Positions 27,191 through 32,858 of a stretch of 32,858 nucleotides of DNA are shown piece after piece; position 1 is the stretch's first letter; each line of letters opens with the position of its first letter. The stretch is from Gammaproteobacteria bacterium. Lineage in GTDB: Bacteria; Pseudomonadota; Gammaproteobacteria; DSM-19610. The stretch covers positions 1-32,858 of the forward strand of contig WGBO01000063.1 of assembly GCA_015494295.1 (NCBI GenBank), given 5' to 3'. Below the pieces are notes generated by a model. That model did not search any database. It was not told the DNA's origin and saw only the letters and a list, made by a program, of their open reading frames with translations. Position numbers and translations under genes: made by a program.

Positions 27191-27276
27191 CCAAAAAAGG
27201 GGTGGGCGATTTTCGGCCGGGCCGGGGATGAACGGCGCCCGCGGGGCCGAAAATCGCCGGCGTCCCCTTTCTTTGG
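27191..27276. repeat. 86-bp interrupted palindrome after trpS
   Basis: CCAAAAAAGGGG (27191-27202) is nearly complementary to CCCCTTTCTTTGG (27264-27276). Inside it, the 14-bp arms 27205-27218 and 27245-27258 (GGCGATTTTCGGCC) are perfect inverted repeats around a GC-rich loop. It could act as the trpS terminator or be a dispersed intergenic repeat. The rest of the 190-bp gap holds no gene I can support. Confidence 0.65.
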
Positions 27277-27318
27277 CGTGCCGGGCCGCGGGAAAATGCC
27301 TCCGCCCCCTTTTTCCGG

Positions 27319-27347
27319 TTTCCAAGTGTCCCGGGGGTGTTTACAAT
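27319..27347 (+). promoter_or_regulatory. scpA: Candidate scpA promoter
   Basis: TTTCCA (27319-27324) and TACAAT (27342-27347) are separated by 17 bases, 27 bases before the scpA ATG. Matches are four and five of six consensus bases. Confidence 0.5.
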
Positions 27348-27373
27348 GCACTCACACCATCAGGGTTCTCTGA

Positions 27374-28234
27374 ATGACCGATACGCTGGCGCCACAGGAC
27401 AAGACTCCGGAACAAGCCGAAATGCCCTTTGCCTACGTGCAGGGCGAAGCGGTCACATCCCTGCCCAAGGACCTCTACATCCCGCCGGATGCGCTGGAGG
27501 TGTTCCTGGAAGCCTTCGAGGGTCCGCTGGACCTGCTGCTGTACCTGATCCGGCGGCAGAACCTCGACGTGCTCGACATTCCCATTGCCGAGATCACCAG
27601 TCAGTACATGGACTACATCGACCTGATGCAGGATCTGCGCCTGGAGCTGGCGGCGGAGTACCTGGTGATGGCGGCGATGCTGGCCGAGATCAAGTCGCGC
27701 ATGTTGTTGCCGCGCGTGGTCGAGAGTGATGAGGAGGAGGACCCGCGTGCCGAGCTGGTGCGGCGCCTGCAGGAATACGAGCGTTACAAACAGGCCGCCG
27801 AGGATGTCGACCACCTGCCGCGCGTGGGCCGCGACGTGTTCCCGGTGGAGCTGGTGGGCCCCGAGAAGCAGGCGGTGCCGAAGCCGCCGGAAGTCACCCT
27901 GCAGGAGTTGCTGATCGCCGCGCGCGAGGCCATGACGCGCGCCGAGATGTTCACCAACCACCATATCCAGATGGAGCCCCTGTCGGTGCGCGAACGCATG
28001 TCGGCGGTGCTGGACCGTATCGGCGAGAAGGACTTCACCCCGTTCACCGAACTGTTCAGCGTCGATGAAGGGCGCATGGGCGTGGTGGTGTCCCTGCTGG
28101 CGGTGCTGGAGTTGATCAAGGAGTCCCTGATCGAGCTGGTGCAGTCCGAACCCTTCGCCCCCATCTACCTGAAGGCCGCGGGTTCGCCCGCCGTGCTGGA
28201 AGACCAATTGCCGGCCGCGTCCGGCGAAGCCTGA
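27374..28234 (+). CDS. scpA: Segregation and condensation protein A (kleisin)
   Basis: ScpA is the kleisin that bridges the heads of an SMC dimer and recruits ScpB, helping condense and separate sister chromosomes. The 286 residues include the N-terminal SMC-neck-binding region, typically EAFEGPLDLLLYLIRRQNLD (about 47-66), then DIPIAEITSQYMDYI and EYLVMAAMLAEIKSRMLLPR. The C-terminal winged-helix end follows (VVVSLLAVLELIKESLIEL). The first 30 residues are a non-conserved Gln/Ala/Thr-rich lead. A promoter candidate lies just upstream, and scpB follows 15 bp later. No smc gene lies in the window, so the SMC partner must be elsewhere. Confidence 0.96.
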   Translation: MTDTLAPQDKTPEQAEMPFAYVQGEAVTSLPKDLYIPPDALEVFLEAFEGPLDLLLYLIRRQNLDVLDIPIAEITSQYMDYIDLMQDLRLELAAEYLVMAAMLAEIKSRMLLPRVVESDEEEDPRAELVRRLQEYERYKQAAEDVDHLPRVGRDVFPVELVGPEKQAVPKPPEVTLQELLIAAREAMTRAEMFTNHHIQMEPLSVRERMSAVLDRIGEKDFTPFTELFSVDEGRMGVVVSLLAVLELIKESLIELVQSEPFAPIYLKAAGSPAVLEDQLPAASGEA

Positions 28235-28249
28235 TCACGGAATCCGACC

Positions 28250-28984
28250 ATGAGCGATAGCGACACGCGTATCAAGTACATCGTCGAATCGGTGCTGCTG
28301 GCGGCCGGCAAGCCGCTCAGCCTGGACAATATCCTCGCCGTGTTCGGCGACGGCGAGAAGCCCGGACGGGACCAGATCCGTGGTGCCATCGCCGCGCTGC
28401 AGGAGGACTATGCCGAGCGCGGCATCGAGCTGGTTCAGGTCGCCAGCGGCTGGCGCATCCAGGTCGGGCAGGACATGGAGCCCTGGGTGTCGCGCCTCAC
28501 CGAGGAGAAACCGCAGCGTTATTCTCGCGCCCTGCTGGAGACGCTGGCGCTGGTCGCCTACCGCCAGCCGATCACGCGCGGCGAGATCGAGGACATCCGC
28601 GGCGTCAGTGTCAGCAGTTCCATCATGAAGACCCTGCAGGAACGCGAGTGGGTGCGTGTCGTCGGCCACCGCGACGTGCCGGGGCGCCCCGCCATGTACG
28701 GGACCACCAGGCAGTTCCTCGACTATTTCAACCTCAAGGGCCTGGACGACCTGCCCACGCTGATGGAGTTGCGCGACATCGATTCCATCAATGCCGAACT
28801 GGAGCTGGGCCTGCCGGGCGAGCAGGGGCCCGGCCTGGCTGTCGTCGAGGGCGAGGCCGAGGACGCCATCCCGGCGGATACGGCTGGCGAAGCGTTGCCG
28901 GCCGCGGACGAGGTCGATGACACGTCGGCCACGGTCGTGCAGGTTGCGGTCGACAGCCAGGATCCACCCGGCACGATTCACTAG
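28250..28984 (+). CDS. scpB: Segregation and condensation protein B
   Basis: ScpB forms dimers that bind the ScpA kleisin in the SMC complex. The 244 residues hold two winged-helix domains in the first 180: IKYIVESVLLAAGKPLSLDN, then LALVAYRQPITRGEIEDIRG and the RPAMYGTTRQFLDYF stretch. The last 60-65 residues are an acidic Ala/Asp/Glu-rich tail, variable in the family. It lies between scpA (15-bp gap) and rluB (18-bp gap). The start at 28250 is directly ahead of the conserved helix; the SD-like context is weak. Confidence 0.96.
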   Translation: MSDSDTRIKYIVESVLLAAGKPLSLDNILAVFGDGEKPGRDQIRGAIAALQEDYAERGIELVQVASGWRIQVGQDMEPWVSRLTEEKPQRYSRALLETLALVAYRQPITRGEIEDIRGVSVSSSIMKTLQEREWVRVVGHRDVPGRPAMYGTTRQFLDYFNLKGLDDLPTLMELRDIDSINAELELGLPGEQGPGLAVVEGEAEDAIPADTAGEALPAADEVDDTSATVVQVAVDSQDPPGTIH

Positions 28985-29002
28985 CCTGCCGCCCCACCCG
29001 AA

Positions 29003-29827
29003 ATGGAAGAACGCTTGCAAAAAGTTCTGGCGAAAGCCGGCCTGGGATCGCGACGCCAGATGGAAGAGTGGATACGCGAGGGGCGCGTGGAGGTCGACGG
29101 CAAGCGCGCCGAACTCGGGCAGAAGGTCAGCGAGAACCAGCGCATCCGTGTCGACGGGCGGCGCATCCACCTGAAACCTTCCGGCGGTGCGATCCCGGAG
29201 GTCATCGTCTACCACAAGCCGCTCGGCGAAGTGTGCAGCCGCGACGATCCCGAAGGGCGTCCCACCGTATTCCATAACCTGCCGCGCCCGCGCCAGGGGC
29301 GATGGATCAGCGTCGGTCGCCTCGATATCAATACCAGCGGCCTGCTGCTGTTCACTACCGACGGCGAGCTGGCCCATCGCCTGATGCATCCTTCCCGCGA
29401 GATAGAACGCGAATACGCCGTGCGCTTGCTCGGCGAGGTGGACATGCCAATGCTGGAACGTCTGGTGGAGGGTGTGGAACTGGAGGACGGCGTGGCGCGT
29501 TTCGCGGCCATCGAGGAATCGGGCGGCAGCGGCGCCAACCGCTGGTTCCACGTCATCCTCAAGGAAGGGCGTAACCGCGAGGTGCGCCGGCTGTGGGAGT
29601 CGCAGGGTGTCAGGGTCAGCCGCCTGACCCGGGTGCGTTACGGGCCGGTGATCCTGGAGCGCAAGTTGCGCAAGGGCAAGTCGCGTCCGCTGCTTGCCGA
29701 GGAAATGAAACGCCTGTACGAGGCGGCCGGCATGGAAGTGCCGGTGATCGTGGCCCCGGTGCCGGAACAGCGCCGTCGCCAGGCTGCGCGCCGGCCATCG
29801 CGCGGCGGTGCGCGCAAACGCCGCTGA
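29003..29827 (+). CDS. rluB: Ribosomal large-subunit pseudouridine synthase RluB
   Basis: RluB converts U2605 (E. coli 23S numbering) to pseudouridine in the peptidyl-transferase region. The 274 residues start with an S4 RNA-binding domain (about 1-55: RLQKVLAKAGLGSRRQMEEW). The RsuA-type catalytic domain has Asp108 in GRLDINTSGLLLFTTDGEL and the motifs HPSREIEREYAVR and LKEGRNREVRRL. The basic tail (QRRRQAARRPSRGGARKRR) would favour rRNA binding. RluB is favoured over RluE/RluF by its scpAB neighbourhood, which is a common gammaproteobacterial arrangement. No terminator is obvious before pyk, 70 bp downstream. Confidence 0.94.
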   Translation: MEERLQKVLAKAGLGSRRQMEEWIREGRVEVDGKRAELGQKVSENQRIRVDGRRIHLKPSGGAIPEVIVYHKPLGEVCSRDDPEGRPTVFHNLPRPRQGRWISVGRLDINTSGLLLFTTDGELAHRLMHPSREIEREYAVRLLGEVDMPMLERLVEGVELEDGVARFAAIEESGGSGANRWFHVILKEGRNREVRRLWESQGVRVSRLTRVRYGPVILERKLRKGKSRPLLAEEMKRLYEAAGMEVPVIVAPVPEQRRRQAARRPSRGGARKRR

Positions 29828-29897
29828 GCCTGCGTCGCGTGACAAATCGTGCCGCAGCCGTCATGCTACGCCTGTTTTGAACCAGTGGACGGGAAGC

Positions 29898-31361
29898 ATG
29901 CCGCGAAAGACCTTTGACCGAAAAGCCGTCGCGCTGCAATGGCGCAGAACCAAGATTATCGCCACCCTCGGGCCGGCTTCTGACACGCCCGACATGATCG
30001 CCAGACTTATCGACGCCGGGGTGGACCTGTTCCGCATCAACATGTCGCACGGCGACCAGGACACCCACCGCAAGACCGTGCGCCGGGTGCGCGGTGCCGC
30101 TAAAAAGGCCGGCCGCCACGTCGCCATTCTCATGGACCTGTGCGGCCCCAAGATTCGCGTCGGCAAGTTCGAGTCCGGCCGCATCGAACTGAAAACCGGC
30201 GGCACGGTGGTGGTGACCACGCGCCAGGTGACCGGCAAGCCCGGCCTGATTCCTTCCCAGTACAGGTCCTTGCACAAGGACGTCAAGCCGGGTGAGCGCA
30301 TTCTGCTTGACGACGGCAACCTGAGCCTGCGGGTGCTGGAAGTCGACGGGAAGGATGTGCTCTGCAAGGTGGTCGAGGGGGGCGTGCTCTCCAACCACAA
30401 GGGCATGAACCTGCCCAATTCGAAACTGTCCACCTCGGCGCTAACCGCCAAGGACCGTTCCGACGTGAAGCTGGCCGTGTCGTGCGACGTGGACTTCCTG
30501 GCACTGAGCTTCGTGCGCCAGGCGCGCGACGTGCAGCAGTTGGCGCGCTACCTGAAGAAGCTCGGCAGCGCCATCCCGATCATCAGCAAGATCGAGCACC
30601 CGGAGGGCGTGGCCAATATCGACGCCATCATGGACGAGTCCTACGGCATCATGATCGCGCGCGGCGACCTGGGCATCGAGCTGCCGGCGGAGAAGGTGCC
30701 GCTGATTCAGCGTGACCTGGTCCAGAAGTCGCGTCAGCGCGGTATCCCGGTGATCGTCGCCACCCAGATGCTGGAGTCCATGATGACCCACTCGCGGCCG
30801 ACCCGCGCCGAAGTCACCGACGTGGCCGGCGCCGCCATGTTGAGCGCCGACGCCGCCATGCTGTCCGGCGAGTCGGCGGCGGGCAAGTACCCGCTGGAGG
30901 CGGTGAAGACCATGGACCGCATCCTGCGCGAAGTGGAACGCCACCAGTGGCAGGAAGGCCGCTTCGCCATCGAGTCCATCGCCGACCGCGGGCAGAAGAC
31001 GCATTTCGTGCGCGAATCCATGGCCCACGCGGCCGTGCAACTCACCCACGACCTCGAGGTCGAGGCCATCATCGTGCCCACCCATACCGGTACCACCGCG
31101 CGCATCATGGCCGCCCACCGGCCGCTGCCGCCGGCGGTGGGCGTGTGTTCCGATATCCGCGTTTGCCGGCAGATGGCCCTGCACTGGGGCATTGTGCCGG
31201 TCCACGAGCCCAAGGCGCGTTCCCGGAACTGGCGCACCATCTGCATGCATATCTCCAGCCAGTGCAGGCTGGGCGAGAGCGGGCACGATGTGCTGCTGGT
31301 ATCCGGCTTCAACGAAGATCCGGTCAAGAACGAACCGGTGCTCAAGCTGATGCATCTATAA
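29898..31361 (+). CDS. pyk: Pyruvate kinase (PykA-like)
   Basis: Pyruvate kinase converts PEP and ADP to pyruvate and ATP. With the ATG at 29898 (GGGAAG ribosome-binding site) the product has 487 residues; an in-frame ATG 90 bases upstream lies in rluB and is rejected. Catalytic residues are present: Arg46, Asn48 and Ser50 (FRINMSHG), Lys231 and Glu233 (SKIEH), Asp257 (ARGDLG) and VIVATQMLESM. Position 85 is Lys (LCGPKIRV), the residue associated with K+-independent enzymes. The usual DGTD motif is replaced by LSAD at 315-318 (AAMLSAD-AAMLSGE). A C-terminal regulatory-type domain is present. Confidence 0.93.
   Translation: MPRKTFDRKAVALQWRRTKIIATLGPASDTPDMIARLIDAGVDLFRINMSHGDQDTHRKTVRRVRGAAKKAGRHVAILMDLCGPKIRVGKFESGRIELKTGGTVVVTTRQVTGKPGLIPSQYRSLHKDVKPGERILLDDGNLSLRVLEVDGKDVLCKVVEGGVLSNHKGMNLPNSKLSTSALTAKDRSDVKLAVSCDVDFLALSFVRQARDVQQLARYLKKLGSAIPIISKIEHPEGVANIDAIMDESYGIMIARGDLGIELPAEKVPLIQRDLVQKSRQRGIPVIVATQMLESMMTHSRPTRAEVTDVAGAAMLSADAAMLSGESAAGKYPLEAVKTMDRILREVERHQWQEGRFAIESIADRGQKTHFVRESMAHAAVQLTHDLEVEAIIVPTHTGTTARIMAAHRPLPPAVGVCSDIRVCRQMALHWGIVPVHEPKARSRNWRTICMHISSQCRLGESGHDVLLVSGFNEDPVKNEPVLKLMHL
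30831..30872 (+). repeat. Two imperfect tandem 21-bp units inside pyk
   Basis: Units 30831-30851 and 30852-30872 match at 16 of 21 bases and encode AAMLSAD and AAMLSGE (residues 312-325). The first unit replaces the family stretch that normally reads A-V-L-D-G-T-D. Confidence 0.75.
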
Positions 31362-31377
31362 ACGCCGCGCGCGGCCG

Positions 31378-31390
31378 TTACAGGGTGTAA
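31378..31390. promoter_or_regulatory. Small inverted repeat TTACA-GGG-TGTAA before the flavoprotein gene
   Basis: A perfect 5-base inverted repeat with a 3-base centre lies 19 bases before the start at 31410. It may be an operator, but half-sites of this length occur by chance. Confidence 0.25.
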
Positions 31391-31409
31391 TGAAACAGGA
31401 CGCCTTGCC

Positions 31410-32846
31410 ATGGCTTCACACCAGTACGACCTGCTGATCATCGGCGCCGGTGTATCCGGGACCGCGCTGCTGTACGCGACCGCCAGATACACCGACATCC
31501 GGCACATTGGCGTGATCGAGAAATACGCCGCGCCGGCGCGCGTCAATTCCCTCTCCAGCAATAACAGCCAGACCCTGCACTGCGGCGATATCGAGACCAA
31601 CTACACGCTGGAAAAGGCGCTGAAGGTGCAGCGCGCGGCGCGCATGCTCGCCAACTATTGTCTGGCCCAGCCCGACAAGGACCACCTGATCTACGCCTAC
31701 CCCAAGATGGTACTGGGCGTCGGCGAGGCGGAATGCCGCTTGTTGCGCGAACGCTTCGAAGTGTTCGGGCCGCACTACCCGAAACTGCGTCTTCTGGAGA
31801 AGAAGGATATCGCGCGGATCGAGCCGGCGGTGGCCACCCTGGCCAGTGGCCGCTTGCGCGAGGAAGAAATCGTCGCGCTGGGTTCCACTGACGAGTACAC
31901 CGCCGTCAACTTCGAGGCCCTGTCGCGCTCCTTCGTGCGCCAGGCGCAGGCCGTGGACGGCAAGGATGTCGATATCCACTACAACGAAACGGTGCACCAC
32001 ATCCGTATCGAGGACGACCGTTTCCTGGTCGAGACAGGCGGAACCTGCTACCAGACCCGGGCGCTGGTGGTGTGTGCCGGCGGCCACAGCCTCAAGCTCG
32101 CCCAGGACCTCGGCTACGGGCTGCATTATTCCTGCCTGCCGGTGGCGGGCAGCTACTATTTCACGCCGCAGAACCTCAACGGCAAGGTCTATACCGTGCA
32201 GAACGACAAGCTTCCGTTTGCCGCCATCCACGGCGACCCGGATGTGCTGGTGCCGGGCAAGACGCGCTTCGGCCCCACCGCGCTGATCCTGCCCATCCTC
32301 GAACGCTACAACTACCGCACCATGCCGGACTTCCTGCGCGTGTTCCAGTTCGACCGGCGGGTGGCGAAAGTGCTGTGGGATCTGTTCCGGGTGCCGGATA
32401 TCCGCAACTACATGCTCAAGAACATCCTGTTCGAGGTGCCGGTGATCCGCAAGTTCCTGTTCCTGCGCGACGTGCGCAAGATCATCCCGGCGCTGCGCTG
32501 GCGCGACCTTAGCTTTGCCCGCCGCGTCGGCGGTATCCGCCCGCAGCTCATCGACAAGACCGAGCGCAAGCTGCTCATGGGCGAAGCCAAGATCAACCCC
32601 GGCAATGGTGTCATTTTCAACATGACGCCTTCACCGGGTGGCACTTCCTGCCTGGAAAACGCCGAGATCGACATGCGCATCGTCGCCGAACACCTCGGCG
32701 CCAGCATCGATGAACAGGCATTGCGCCGGGAACTGCTGGGCGAGGACCACGAACACCACGAGGAAGACTTCACCGGCCGCGTGCTCGAGGATGGCGGCAC
32801 CCCGCCCGGTTTCCTGCGGCGACTGGTAAACCGATTCCTGAACTGA
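31410..32846 (+). CDS. FAD-dependent oxidoreductase, malate:quinone oxidoreductase-like
   Basis: This is a flavoprotein of 478 residues resembling the Mqo family, which oxidises malate to oxaloacetate and passes electrons to quinone at the inner membrane face. The N-terminal FAD motif is IIGAGVSGTALLYA (GxGxxG at 12-17). RVNSLSSNNSQTLHCGDIE (about 44-62) is Mqo-like, with GKTRFGPTA in the middle and MTPSPGGTSCLENA near the end. No membrane helix is evident. The C-terminus has an acidic/His patch (EDHEHHEEDF). An ACAGGAC ribosome-binding site precedes the ATG, and the stop is 12 bases from the window end. Substrate assignment is provisional; a 2-hydroxyacid:quinone oxidoreductase is equally possible. 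Confidence 0.82.
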   Translation: MASHQYDLLIIGAGVSGTALLYATARYTDIRHIGVIEKYAAPARVNSLSSNNSQTLHCGDIETNYTLEKALKVQRAARMLANYCLAQPDKDHLIYAYPKMVLGVGEAECRLLRERFEVFGPHYPKLRLLEKKDIARIEPAVATLASGRLREEEIVALGSTDEYTAVNFEALSRSFVRQAQAVDGKDVDIHYNETVHHIRIEDDRFLVETGGTCYQTRALVVCAGGHSLKLAQDLGYGLHYSCLPVAGSYYFTPQNLNGKVYTVQNDKLPFAAIHGDPDVLVPGKTRFGPTALILPILERYNYRTMPDFLRVFQFDRRVAKVLWDLFRVPDIRNYMLKNILFEVPVIRKFLFLRDVRKIIPALRWRDLSFARRVGGIRPQLIDKTERKLLMGEAKINPGNGVIFNMTPSPGGTSCLENAEIDMRIVAEHLGASIDEQALRRELLGEDHEHHEEDFTGRVLEDGGTPPGFLRRLVNRFLN

Positions 32847-32858
32847 ACTTCAATGGGG

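Overview
The window is an ordinary-looking stretch of gammaproteobacterial chromosome, GC-rich, with strong codon bias toward G/C third positions. The block order tig-clpP-clpX-lon-hupB-ppiD, the yciV/yciO/scpA/scpB/rluB neighbourhood, and the FabI, TrpRS and YciB types all fit Gammaproteobacteria. The long TrpRS and the tRNA-Leu directly upstream of tig suggest a non-enteric lineage (for example Chromatiales or pseudomonad-like), but the species cannot be named from sequence alone. No prophage, insertion sequence, CRISPR array, integrase or toxin-type cargo is visible.

Layout. 1-695 is the 5' part of folD on the minus strand, leaving the window. 866-1269 is a four-tRNA operon (Pro-TGG, Arg-TCT, His-GTG, Lys-CTT) with its own promoter and terminator. 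A tRNA-Leu(TAG) then precedes the proteostasis block tig, clpP, clpX, lon (with a near-consensus sigma-32 promoter and a strong 5'-leader hairpin), hupB, tRNA-Val(TAC), tRNA-Asp(GTC) and ppiD. A DAACS-type carboxylate/amino acid symporter follows ppiD and converges on fabI; two palindromic elements lie between them.

12750-19365 is a tightly overlapping four-gene peptide-type ABC importer: a substrate-binding lipoprotein with an extra C-terminal membrane anchor, a permease, an oversized second permease, and a double ATPase. It is followed by a class V (alanine/serine-glyoxylate type) aminotransferase. A minus-strand operon then runs leftward from 23691 to 20778: conserved hypothetical, yciB, yciI, bolA-family, and a parvulin lipoprotein. 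Divergent from it, the plus-strand block yciV-type PHP phosphatase, yciO, M50 protease, trpS, scpA, scpB, rluB fills 23767-29827. The window ends with pyruvate kinase and a malate:quinone-oxidoreductase-like flavoprotein, both acting near the PEP/pyruvate/malate node.

Functionally the window combines protein folding and degradation (trigger factor, ClpXP, Lon, PpiD, parvulin lipoprotein), translation (seven tRNAs, TrpRS, RluB), chromosome organisation (HU, ScpAB), envelope and lipid work (FabI, YciB, M50 protease), peptide uptake and central carbon metabolism. I found no convincing undescribed multi-gene system. The points most worth checking are the doubly anchored binding protein with its enlarged permease partner, the pyruvate kinase whose conserved DGTD loop is replaced by a near-duplicate of the following heptapeptide, the putative iron-sulfur TrpRS, the lon leader architecture, and the palindromic elements at 11751-11856 and 27191-27276.
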